Source: Phoronis australis (taxonomy: Eukaryota; Phoronida; Phoronidae). Taken from it: 64,000 nucleotides of DNA. The translations under genes and the position numbers were made by a program. The notes beneath the pieces are model-generated. The model searched no databases. It was not told where the DNA came from and worked only from the letters and a program-made list of their open reading frames with translations. Positions 23,630-34,079 of the stretch are shown one piece after another. Positions within the stretch are counted from its first letter, which is position 1, and the number at the start of each line of letters is the position of its first letter. The stretch is taken from positions 542,183 to 606,182 of the forward strand of contig NMRA01000028.1 of assembly GCA_002633005.1 (NCBI GenBank). The letters are read 5' to 3'.

Positions 23630-24350
23630 GGTCCGTCAATTTTCTCTGAGCGTCCGGTGTCCGCAGCTGTATCTCCTAAATCCCTTACAGGATCTTGATG
23701 AGATTTGGCAGACGTGTTCCTATGAAGCTGATGACAACAAATTTCGAATCTCTCCGACTACAGATGTGCCCCCTAGTGGCAATTTTAGATTTTTACCCTT
23801 ACCTCTTTATCTTCGGAAGTCCTCAATGGATTTTCATAAAATTTGGCAGGTATGCATATATTAGTGAGATGACGCTATCCTCTCGTTTTTGGATGGATTC
23901 AATGTGTTTTGCACCTCTTAGTGGCCATTTTTACTGTTTTCGAGTCTGTTTTTTGGCGTCCGCCCTTCTATCAATCAAACTGTTCTGGAGTTGATTTTGA
24001 AAAATGGCATATATGTTCTTATTGTGAAGGGGGTGGCTGACAATGATTTTCCAATGACTTTGACTACTGTGGCGCATCCTAGTGGCAGTTTTTTTTTGCG
24101 CCCACAGCTGTATCTCCTAAACACTCTGCAGGATGTTTAATTAAATTTAGCAAATGTATTTATATGAAGATGACAACGGACGACGATGACTTTCAGACAT
24201 ATCTGACAAACGCTGTACCCCCTAGTGGCAATTTCATTTTTTTCCTTTTTCCTTAGTTTGTTTGAAGTTCCTTGGCAGATTTTTATGAAATTTAAAATAG
24301 CTTTCTATTAAAAAATGATGTCATGTTCCCGTTTTCACAACTGTTTCATG
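23630..24350. repeat. Degenerate tandem repeat carrying CTCF-like motifs
   Basis: About four to five diverged units of roughly 145-160 bases. Each has a phrase like GCTGTATCTCCTAAA, then AGGAT...ATTTGGCAG, then an ACGxxCCTAGTGGCA block. The last matches the CTCF core on the minus strand: GCCCCCTAGTGG at 23768-23779, ACCTCTTAGTGG near 23913-23924, GCATCCTAGTGG near 24074-24085 and TACCCCCTAGTGG at 24216-24228. A single more diverged unit occurs at about 40400-40640. The repeat lies 0.6 kb beyond the BAR-like gene. Confidence 0.55.
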
Positions 24351-24359
24351 AAAGTAAAT

Positions 24360-27300
24360 AAATGTCACTTCAGTAGAAGTGCAAAGTCTCTGAAAACTTG
24401 CACAAAAATGCTGTTACTGAGATAATTTCATAATATTATTTCAAAACTGCGATGGGCTCATAATTATGTGGCTGAATCTTTTTTCAGCATTTGTGAAGTG
24501 GCTAGGTAGTCTTTTAAGACAGAAAAGTCTTAAGTCTTTTTCATGAAACAGATCCTGCTGTTTTCGCCTGGCTGGCCAACACTTTGGTTTATTATGCTCC
24601 TGTATGGTATGTTACATCATTCTTTGCTCATGATTAGTTACTTTTATGGAAAATTAATAATTAGAATCTCTGTGTAGAAATGGAAATCAATGTAATGTGA
24701 AGGTTTTTAAGAAGAAATACTCAGTTGAAAAAACACTTATTGCTTTTCATGTGACCTCGGAATATTTTGTGGTCTCATATAGACAGCACCCCCTCCCTCC
24801 CTTCTTTTTGTGATAATCTATATTTGTTCATGGATTATCTCGAAAATAGCTCTACTTAAAGACAGACAGTGATAAAATTTGACACAGAGTTATGCGGGGG
24901 GGGGGGCTTCGCCAACACTAACCGTTTTTGGGACGCAGTTGACCATTAACCAATAATTCTTCTCTTCTCACAAAAATAATTGCCAAAATTACTTTCTGTT
25001 TCTAAAGGCTGGTTACCTCACTACATGCACTTTCATGTAAGAAGGTCATGCTTGCAACAAATATGGAAACTTTGCCAAATGTTGTTTTAGGACGTGTAGA
25101 CAATTCAATGCAAGCTGATAATAGACAACAATTATCTCTTTCCTTATTGTTGTGGAGAAATATGACGAAATAAACTTTTGCCTTTTCGTTATACTGTGTT
25201 ACAACAAGGTGTTTCTGAAGTTACCATGGATGGCTCTAGTGTTGAAGACAGTTTAGCTTGAACTGGATTGGTGTCTGACTTTTTTGGTTTAGTATATTTG
25301 GTACCAATCAAAAAACCAACTTGCCTGCCTTACTGCAAATTCTTTCATTCTACCTGCTCAGTATAAACGTGCGTTTGCCCTTGATTTGGCATTTCCTGTC
25401 GTGAGACAGTTCTCACTCCTTCCTATGTGTATTTCTATAAAAAATATGCAATTTTTAAATGATTTCTGTCAAATCGCACTAGTCAGTCGAAACACATTAT
25501 AGAGCCTTTCACATGGCATTTCGGTTTTCCATTTTTTAAAAAATCCCGGATTTGAAGTTCATATGTGCCAAGATTTAAAATTGTTTGATTTCGCAAAAAT
25601 TGATTAGCGACTACAAGCGTGAGAAATAAAATCAACCGTGGTGAACTGGATAAAAACACGTTTGAAGTTTTCCAGTCATCACAAACAACCAAAACGAATA
25701 GCTCAGGATGGCGCGTTGGTTTTGCATCAGGGATACTCATGATTCAAGTGTATTGATCTGTGGTTAAAAAGATTGTCAGAGATGGGATCAAAATGACAAC
25801 TTTACAATTTTCGAGTCAATTTATTTTTTTCACAAAATGTAAAAGAAGAATCAAAGGGCAAGACGAATTTAAAATTTTAAAAATTCAATATTCAGTATTA
25901 ATACTCCTCACTCTGGTGGGTTTTTTTCGCATTCACTTCACGCAGGCCTATTGTACCATATGGTCCAATACATGCTCCTGTATTCAAAACTGCGCCCACA
26001 CATTCCGAATTTTCGGCGCATGTGCTTATGCTTATTTGTCGCCTGTTACGTGCTTGCAAGTGACGATTCGGACATGTACGCATTAGATCCTTTTTAAAGT
26101 TGCATTTCGCTTTGTTGGGCTGGCTAAAAATTGTAAATTGAATTAGGCCTTTTACTCGCTTATTGGTCTCGTGATATTTTATATCGTTACACAATTCCTT
26201 TACTAACATGAACATAAAAACCATCCGCGACTCAACTCTTCAGTTGGTAAACCCTAAAATTGCGAATTCGAAAATAGCGCTTTTGCATTGTCCGTGACTT
26301 GAGTTGGTTACAGAAATAGCATCCTATCACGGTAAGGATAGTTAGGAGAACGGTCTCATTCCATTTTATTTTAGCGGTGCTAAACGACGACATGTAGCTT
26401 CAAATTATGTCCAGTTATTTAACTCGTGGATTCAAATGGTGGTGGAGAATCTTGCGAATGGTAGGCTGTCACGCTAGGTTGCGTCAACAACGGTATGATC
26501 GGCTAACGTCAAAACTGATGAAGAGTGAATCCCAAACAACAAGTCTGATGACTTGGGAGTCTGGTCGACTAGACCTCGGACCACTAATGGTTTGAGCCTA
26601 GACGTGCATACATCTGTGCTTACATGTACAGTTCACACACCTGTGTATGTACTCCTGCAGTCTGCACACTATTTAGTATGCCACCTAACTAGTGTCTGTG
26701 TTTGTTTTTAGCTGTTTTTCATTTGGAAACTAACCGTTGACATTCTCACTGATTTTACTGTAAAAACAAACAGAACTACCGTGAATAAACCAGCGTTCCC
26801 TCGTCGAGACGAACTCTTGATGTAGGCACTATCGCTATAAAATTGGTATCGACTTGTTCCTTCGGCTACTTACATGAGAAAAAATTGGAGTTGCAAAGAA
26901 CTGACCGTTCGTAATTCCTTGATGTTATGCTTTGCAAATAAAACGACACGCCGTGACAACTGAGACCTTGCAAATCGTCGTTTCGAGCATGACGAGCTGT
27001 CAGTTCTTTCGAAGGCTTGAAATCACCTCCAGCTTGACTAAAGAGTAATTTCATAACGTAGGGGAAGAGACCAGGGCTAGATCGGCCCCAATTTTGAAAA
27101 ACAGAAATTTCCAACCGTCTCCCAACTTCTTGAACAATATTTGAAAACAGGAATTTTCAGGAAGTCTTTATGGGATATGAAATGGTGATGTCACAGAAGT
27201 GCAATATGAATTCTAAGTGATCAGGTCCGAAAGGCCAAAAACAGGCCAAGTTTAATAAACCCTCGGGGTAACTTCGGTTCACTTAAATGCAATAACTGTC

Positions 27301-28500
27301 TCGCAGTTTCACGCTATAGTCTTCCAAAAACCATAGAACTCTAGGACAAGAGTTCTGTGCAATAACATTATGGTGAGTCGGAACAAACGATAAGTTACGA
27401 GTGTGCTCTCATGGCGCATGCATGCACGTGTGCTTGCGCATATTTCTGTGAACTCTAGACATTTTTTTTTTGAAATCTTTAAGAATTGAAGTTTTGAAAC
27501 ACCAAGAATAACAATAAAAATTTTATTGCGTAGAATAGTGCGATCCACTATGGGCCAAACGTGCCCCATGAGTTATAGGCGAGGAAACGTGCTGTCAAAC
27601 CGAAAGTTGGTTGTATTGCCGGGTTGTTTTGCACGGACCATACGTTTTCAGTGCCTCGAGGACACTAATGAATATTAGCCTAAATCTAAGGAAAGGGTGC
27701 GCCTGTAAAGGACATCCAACTGCGCCTAAGCGAAACTTAAGTGCTTATGTATATGTGAGAAATACTTTACTAAAAAAATCTTCGAGTTAGAAAACGTGTG
27801 ATTTCAGGTATAGGTTCTAATGCCTGGCACTAAGATTACTATTTGGCTGTCCATTTTAAATTCTTTTAATCGAAGTGATTTGAGATTTAAGATAATGTGT
27901 ATATTTAGCCAACTATCCACAAAACTATAGAACTTAACTCAATAAACATTTTCTGTGAGTAAAAAAAACTGTTGAATATCATGTTTACTTTATACCAATC
28001 TGATATCGATTGGGTGACCTGACCATATCTTTCTAGTAAACTTTAGCAAAAAAGGTAAATTGATAATAAAACGATATCAATAGCATTGACCACATTCCGT
28101 TTCGGATGAATGATCAAAAGGAAATCTCAAAAACTTTGTTACAGTTTACTAAGTCATCACTTCATGCAATTTTTTAGTTTTTCCGTTGAAATCAAACAGT
28201 CCAATGTTCATACAAAAGCGTTAAAAAATCCTAACAGCGTTTTGGAGAACCCTACATAAAGCTCAAGAGCTGAAATTTCGTATGACCGATCAGCCATTTG
28301 TGTGACATGATGTTCTTAAGTTAGCCAAATTTGGGCATTTTTCTAGAATCCTACATAACCTACATAAGTTTATCCGATTTTGAATTATTGCCGAATGAAC
28401 CGTAAACTCAGCGAAGTCACAGATATAGATTATAGTTACAGGCAATGCGACATTTTTGATTCCGCAACTGTAGGATTGAGCAACCCTAAATCTGAAGCGT
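24360..28500. other. Intergenic, nothing recognised
   Basis: AT-rich, with a G homopolymer near 24896-24906. The frames at 25483-25740, 25760-26086, 25898-26224, 26866-27114 and 27309-27569 are overlapping or unsupported, with no domain or splice context. Confidence 0.5.
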
Positions 28501-28554
28501 TTTCTAAGTCGCTAAAGGTTTCGATGTCCTTGCTGGTCATGAAAGTAAAATTCT

Positions 28555-28650
28555 GTCACGGGCAAAGAATCATGAGACCAATTTCATGAGATTATAAGTG
28601 GCCTAATTCGATTTTCGTTTTTAGCAAGCTATACAGGGCGAAATGCAGCT
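28555..28650 (+). repeat. LINE-family 3' fragment
   Basis: CATGAGACCAATTTCATGAG followed by ATTATAA...CCTAATTCGATTTTCGTTTT and AATGCAGCTTTTATG matches, with moderate divergence, the stretch at about 61825-61910 downstream of the LINE reverse transcriptase remnant. It is probably a truncated copy of the same family. Confidence 0.45.
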
Positions 28651-29020
28651 TTTATGCCAAAAAGAAAATTGTATGGAATTCATTTTTGTTTCCTGAAATA
28701 AATTTGAGAGCAGCTTGTTTATACTAACGGATTTGTACTATGTAGTCGACATTGCTTTGCTATGAGAAGTTGGTTTCACTAACCGCTGCAGCAGACAAAA
28801 CTGGGCAGGCAATATATATTTAATTTTAGTTACTAGTTCCTCAGAGGTTCATTTTGTGAGATTCTAACAACGACTGAAGCCGATCGTTTGGTAGCCTATT
28901 TGTCTATAACAAGTTACAATTAACATACAATCCGGGATACAATCTCAGATTGAAGGCGTCTCGGCCGGGGAGCCGCCGGTAGACTTCAATTTACACTTGC
29001 CGCAATACAAGCCTACTCTG

Positions 29021-29230
29021 GCATGGGAAGCGCACCTGGGGGGCTGGCCGGAGGCTATAGCCCGGGCACCACTTTTTTCAGACTACGCCGCACATGGTCT
29101 ATAGGCGGTGCACCACAGGGGGCTGAGGGGGCTTTAGCCCTCACTTTTTCAGCGCTGCGCTGGAGTGAGGGAGTCTACTGCCTCCACTTATATTTCAGTG
29201 CTGCGCTGCGCATGGACACTGGCCACGGCG
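29021..29230. repeat. GC-rich palindromic minisatellite block
   Basis: Two to three units of the same 77-80 base family as at 13025 and 33547: GGCTATAGCCCGGGC, then CGCCGCACATGGTCTATAGG, then GGGGGCTTTAGCCCTCACTT, then GTGCTGCGCTGCGCATGG. Units are separated by T-runs preceding CAGxGCT. After an inserted MITE at 29235-29397 the unit appears to resume (CTATAGCCTCCCGG...GGTGCTGCGTCGCCCATG). Confidence 0.6.
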
Positions 29231-29234
29231 CACC

Positions 29235-29397
29235 CAGTGCTGTAGTCAGAAATAGAGGTGAGTAGGCCTAGGCGCCCATTGTATCACCTTGAGCACTAAA
29301 CGTAACTTACGGTACGTAGGTGCTTCGTTCAAATGCCAAAAGGTGGTTGGCTGCGCCTACGTGCGCCTGTGCCTCACTACAGCACTGAGCGCGAGTA
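29235..29397. mobile_element. hAT-like MITE, 163 bp
   Basis: Begins CAGTGCTGTAGTCAGAAATA and ends CCTCACTACAGCACTG, so the termini are inverted (CAGTGCTGTAGT) and of the CAGTG type common in hAT elements. Interior GGCCTAGGCGC and TGCGCCTACGTGCGCC are partly complementary. No coding capacity. It interrupts the GC-rich minisatellite; a clean 8-bp target duplication is not visible. Confidence 0.6.
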
Positions 29398-29929
29398 GAC
29401 TATAGCCTCCCGGATTTTTACAACCTGGGTGCTGCGTCGCCCATGTACTGCCAATATTTTGAAAGAAATATGTCGAATATTCAAGCTAGAATAAACTGCA
29501 CACGGTTTTGAAGGTTTGCTACTAGGGAATTTCAAGCGGTTTCATTTCCGTCGGTATATCCAGCCGACTACTTTCTGGCTCCACCGTTTTATTGCCTGTC
29601 AGTCATCAACTTGTCCAAGTCTGGAGGACGCCCACCGTCTAGACAAATGACGTCATCAACACTCACTGCGCCAACGAGATTTTACGTTATTTGAACAAAA
29701 GCGGTTTTTATGAATCATGTTGCAGTTTGAATTAAAGGTCAAATTTGAACATTTCTACTGATCTACCCACGTCTTCCAGTTTTTATGCCACTGAATGACT
29801 TCTAATCCCCATGGTGAGTATTGTCGGTACCAAATTCATGTTAACAGTCATCAATTAACAACGTAAACCAGCCGCGGAAGTTGGACTGTCTCTGAGACTG
29901 AGTCTGAGACTGAGAGTGAGAGCCAGGCT

Positions 29930-30008
29930 TAGTTTAGGCAATTACATCGCCCCCGAATGCCTAACCACTAACCAGCCAACCGAGGGGCTACGCATACGTG
30001 TTGCCTAA
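29930..30008. mobile_element. Short MITE with 8-bp target duplication
   Basis: A 79-base element from TAGTTTAGGCAATTACATCG to GTGTTGCCTAA, flanked by GCCAGGCT (29922-29929) and GCCAGGCC (30009-30016), a 7-of-8 duplication. It shares both ends, including CCAACCGAGGGGCTAC near the right end, with the 698-base element at 30570-31267, of which it looks like an internally deleted form. Confidence 0.65.
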
Positions 30009-30361
30009 GCCAGGCCCTGCTAGTACTAGTAGAGGCAGAGCCCAACCAGGGCCGGGATCCTCACCAGGGCTCACGGATACATAAGCTGCCCCTGATTCGA
30101 AGAACCAATTCTTTCTGTAATAAACAGCCATGTTATTCACTATTCAGTGATTGCTTGCATCATTGCATGAATAAATCGTGGGACAGCTATATCTGACCAG
30201 TGCCCCAGGACCAAGTCTGAACCATGGAGGCCGTTCCCAACTCAAATAAATACTTCCACACCGTCAAACTTTCGTTCAGGACGATTCAAGGCGAAGAATT
30301 GTCCACCTCATTGACTAAATTATGTTCTGACAGATTTTGACACTTCAGGACAAATGTCCAA

Positions 30362-30477
30362 GGCACTAGTCGGATATAATGGACCCTGATTTAGAGAACC
30401 AGTTTCATCCACGGCCCCATTATTTAGTGATTGCCTGGTTCTCTAAGTCAGGGTCCATTATATATCCGACTAGTGCC
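30362..30477. mobile_element. Hairpin MITE with perfect 8-bp target duplication
   Basis: A 116-base near-palindrome. Its left arm GGCACTAGTCGGATATAATG...GAGAACCAG is mirrored by CTGGTTCTC...TATCCGACTAGTGCC, with arms of about 41 bases and a loop of about 30. It is flanked by ATGTCCAA on both sides (30354-30361 and 30478-30485). An 8-base duplication fits hAT-type transposition. No coding capacity. A degraded relative lies at 10402-10480. Confidence 0.85.
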
Positions 30478-30569
30478 ATGTCCAATACCTAGAGAAAATA
30501 GCAAAATCTTTGCAGATCATGAGATGAGACCATGGCAGCTTATTTCTATCTTGTAGAACATACTTCCAG

Positions 30570-31267
30570 TTAGGCAATTACATCGACCCTGGATGCCCCA
30601 TAGTTACATCCCCACAAAAAGTTACTCTTTTCAAAATGCAGCAAATAAAATCGAATGAACCATAGAAACATAGAGTTATAATTAACTCATACCATGACTC
30701 TGGATACAATTTAGTCAGCAAAACTTGAACAAATCGATGAAAAATCTGTCGCGGTTTGCTCGAGTTTCTGTTACCGGGTGCTATTGTGAGGAAGTTACAT
30801 GAAATCATGCATGTTGATGAATAAAAAGTCCAGGGGACACAAATGTTACAAATTTCAACTGATACCTTCTCATACCATTTTGCAAGTGTCACACGCTCAG
30901 TCTCACGCTAGCCTTTGCCTAACTCACGTGACTCAGTTGACCTACTTAAGGTTATCGCGCGCGTGGTGAAAAAGTTAACGGCAATCAAAAAAGTAGAGTT
31001 GGAATTCTTTGCCAAAGTCACCTTAATTCTCACAACTAAGCTTCATCGAAGATATGTATAGAAGTAGAAAGGACCAATGAAGAAAGTAAGTGCTTTTTTA
31101 CTAATAATTTTAAGTGTGGAATGTATTTTTGACAAGGTGAAAACTCAAAATCGGTGGCCAAATTTGGCCTACCTCCCGTTTAAAATACACGTAACGAAAT
31201 GCATACAGAAAGCGAATGGAAGTATTGTAGCCCCTAAATGGCCAACCGAGGGGCTACATGTTGCCCA
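30570..31267. mobile_element. Non-autonomous transposon with perfect 8-bp target duplication
   Basis: Starts TTAGGCAATTACATCGACCC and ends GGGGCTACATGTTGCCCA. The termini are inverted (TTAGGCAA against TGGGCAA) and flanked by ACTTCCAG on both sides (30562-30569 and 31268-31275). The frames inside (30578-30892 minus, 31077-31352 plus) are not recognisable as transposase, so this appears non-autonomous. Terminal type and duplication length suggest hAT-like mobilisation. Confidence 0.75.
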
Positions 31268-31724
31268 ACTTCCAGTACACACCATAAGTAAAGAACAACC
31301 AAGTCATCAAATGCTACATGACAAAATTCACGGATTGTCAAACAAGAAATGAGGTTACTGAAACAAGGATATGCTGTAAATGAAATACATACCCTTTATG
31401 TGTAAGTGGAATGTTCTATTGAACAAACCATATTGTTACATGGTTTGTAAAGGCTCTAAACAGCAGTGGTCAACACTAATGGATGTCCAACCATAGGCAA
31501 CTTTGTTGTGAGGCAAGGGAGTCTTCAAATTTACCCGTCCAGCTGACAAGTTAACTTGAAGCATTTATGTAAAATCCATACACACTCATCTCAACTTGAT
31601 GGCTAACCTCTGCTTATCATATCAGAGTTTGGTAACTTGTCTTGAGTTTTTATCCTTGCACGCAGTTTCACAAACACAGGGAAGAGATGTGAAATGCAAT
31701 GGTAAGATTTAGAGTCTGTACAGA
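31268..31724. other. Flank before the 64-bp array
   Basis: No gene or repeat recognised. Confidence 0.4.
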
Positions 31725-32072
31725 ATTGGTGCCCCAAAGTGTATATACAAAAAGTAACAGATCCGTTGTCCTAAAGCGTAGGTAGAGAACTAGTGCCCCA
31801 AAGTGTATGTACACAAAGTAACAGTTACGGTCTACTAAAGTGTAGGTAGAGAACTAGTGCCCCAAAGTGTATGTACACAAAGTAACAGTTACGGTCTACT
31901 AAAGTGTATGTAGAGAAATGGTGCCCCAAAGTGTATGTACACAAAGTAACAGTTACGGTCTACTAAAGTGTAGGTAGAGAAATGGTGCCCCAAAGTGTAT
32001 GTACACAAAGTAACAGTTACGGTCTACTAAAGTGTAGGTAGAGAAATGGTGCCCCAAACTGTATGTACAGAC
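31725..32072. repeat. 64-bp tandem array, about 5.4 copies
   Basis: The phrase GCCCCAAAGTGTATGTACAC starts units at 31731, 31795, 31859, 31923, 31987 and 32051, exactly 64 bases apart. The inner units are almost identical and the first and last are more diverged, as expected for unequal exchange in the middle of an array. Each unit contains two related half-phrases (CAAAGTGTATGTA and TAAAGTGTAGGTA), so it may have grown from a shorter repeat of about 32 bases. Confidence 0.92.
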
Positions 32073-32342
32073 CTGTCTGCAAAGTGTTTTTTATAAAGAA
32101 ATAAATTCCTTGAATAAAAATGTGAATTGTTCCAGTTTTCAATGCCATTAAATAACATTGGACGTTGATACAATCTATGTACATGTGAAGTTTTAAACAC
32201 ACCAATTAAATCAATGTTGCCTAACAACACTTCTTGTCTCACATCCAGCCTCTATTAGCGTTGGAATCTGGGGAACATCTCAAAACGAGGTCGTTTGGTC
32301 AGATTTTTAACAATACTAAATAAAGCTACAATTTTTTATTTG

Positions 32343-32948
32343 CATGCGCGCACCCAGGGGGGGGGCCTCGAATGAGCCCCTCATTTAGCGAAGTGGGCAA
32401 AAAGGTCCGCCCCCGAGAGATAAAAAGCCGGAGAAAATGGGACAAAAGTCCACTAAAGAAGCGNNNNNNNNNNNNNNNNNNNNNNNNNNNNNNNNNNNNN
32501 NNNNNNNNNNNNNNNNNNNNNNNNNNNNNNNNNNNNNNNNNNNNNNNNNNNNNNNNNNNNNNNNNNNNNNNNNNNNNNNNNNNNNNNNNNNNNNNNNGCC
32601 ATTGTTCAATGCTAGTCACTGATCTCTTGTGTTCAACCCATGACGTCACATGGCGGGAAATGTGAAAATTTGCAAAATTGAAAGAAAAATCAAAATTTCG
32701 AGCTAATTACACAAAATAAACATGGATTTAGCTAAATTTTACGTCATACATTTAGTCTGTGGCCACCGATAATTCACAATGTGCAAAAACCCATGTTGTG
32801 TACTGTTTAATCCATTAAACATGCACAAAAGCGCAATTCACAGTGGTGCTCCCTTTTTTTTATTAGTTCGCCCGGCTTTTTTGTTACCAAAAGGTCCTCA
32901 AAGTCAGGAATTCGAGCCCCCCCATATTGAAGGCTGGGTGCGCGCATG
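32343..32948. mobile_element. TIR element with 5-bp ATTTG duplication, containing a gap
   Basis: Left end CATGCGCGCACCCAG and right end CTGGGTGCGCGCATG are perfect 15-base inverted repeats, flanked by ATTTG on both sides (32338-32342 and 32949-32953). Sub-terminal G-runs and C-runs (GGGGGGGGG at the left, CCCCCCC at the right) are also complementary. The middle holds a 134-base run of N (32464-32597). No coding sequence is visible. Superfamily unknown. Confidence 0.7.
32464..32597. other. Assembly gap, 134 N
   Basis: Unsequenced bases inside the TIR element. Any reading frame through here is meaningless. Confidence 0.99.
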
Positions 32949-32953
32949 ATTTG

Positions 32954-33440
32954 TATGCGTATTTCAACACTTCAAATTTTACTCATTTTCTGTAATTGCT
33001 GCGCAATGACTTTAGTTGTTGTCTGTTCCATTTTGGACAATCAGTATGAAATGTTGAAGTACACATCCAAAACACACAAATCAACTTTTGATTTTAGAAC
33101 ACTCACTGTTATAAAATTTGTCTCAACTTGATCCGTACTCAGGCGAGAAGTGAATTCCTGGTTTGCAAAGAGCTGACACTTCATTATTGCCTGAGTGCAT
33201 GCCTGCCAAATAACATGTCACGTTGTTATAAACCAACTTGTAGAACCTGATCTGGAGCATTAGCAAGATAAGCACTCTTTTGAAGCTCTGAAGTCTCCTC
33301 TAGTTTAAGTATGAACGAATAATTAATGACCAATTTCTTCATGGTAAATGGTTTTAATAAAAAATTGTGACGGAAGAAACATTTATTGCTGCTTTAGTAA
33401 GTTACAGTTTGACTTTGTCATTGGTTAGGAGCAGAAGCAA
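32954..33440. other. Intergenic, nothing recognised
   Basis: AT-rich, with no gene or repeat that I can support. Confidence 0.4.
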
Positions 33441-33550
33441 CATGGGCAACATCACATATATGACTGGTTGTTGTTGGACACACAATGTGGGCAACACTAT
33501 GTACATGGCTGGTTGTTGTTGGACACACAACGTGGGCAACACTATGTCAT
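33441..33550. repeat. 45-bp tandem repeat, about 2.4 copies
   Basis: The phrase TGGGCAACACTATGTACATG and GGTTGTTGTTGGACACACAA recurs at 45-base spacing (unit starts near 33442, 33487 and 33532). It abuts the GC-rich minisatellite that follows. Confidence 0.85.
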
Positions 33551-33700
33551 GGGCGGCTCACCATAGGGGGCAGGGGGGGCTATAGCCCCAGTTTTTCAGT
33601 GCTACGCTGCCCATGGTCTATAGGCAGTGCACCACAGGGGGGCTGGCTGGCTTTAGCCCCCCACCCCCCAGTTTTTTCAGTGCTGCGTTGCCCATGTATG
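33547..33700. repeat. GC-rich palindromic minisatellite dimer
   Basis: Two units closely matching the 13025-13179 dimer: ATGGGCGGCTCACCATAGG, GGGGGCTATAGCCCC, CAGTGCTACGCTGCCCATGG, TCTATAGGCAGTGCACCACA, GGCTTTAGCCCCCC, then CAGTGCTGCGTTGCCCATG. Like the others it ends in a partial unit at a CCCATG. Confidence 0.65.
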
Positions 33701-34079
33701 TACATGGCTGTATGTCAGTCACTCAGTAGTTACATCAGCAATGAGACGAGAGTGTGTGTTAATGTAGCTACAGTCAGGGTCATACACATTAAACATTTGC
33801 TCTAATCTCTTAATCATATTAGCAATACCATCTTCTCTCGATCTGAAGCCATGTGTCTCCTATCTGAAGCCATGCAGCCGCACCATTACTGGGGAACAGG
33901 GCGCCTACCAAAAGGAAACCTTTTCAACTCACCTTGTCGAAGTTACAAGGAATGTTTTTAGATAGCTTTGCTTTGATGCTCTTTCTGTAAACTTGTATTA
34001 TTCCACTTGTTAAATTTTGCTAGTTCAACAAATGCAGACATAAAGCAAATTTGTAAATTTTGTGTTTTTGTCATTTCAG
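33701..34079 (+). other. Upstream intron of the second gene
   Basis: Ends in a good acceptor (TTTTTGTCATTTCAG at 34079). A non-coding 5' exon must lie further upstream but cannot be placed. No other feature is seen. Confidence 0.4.
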
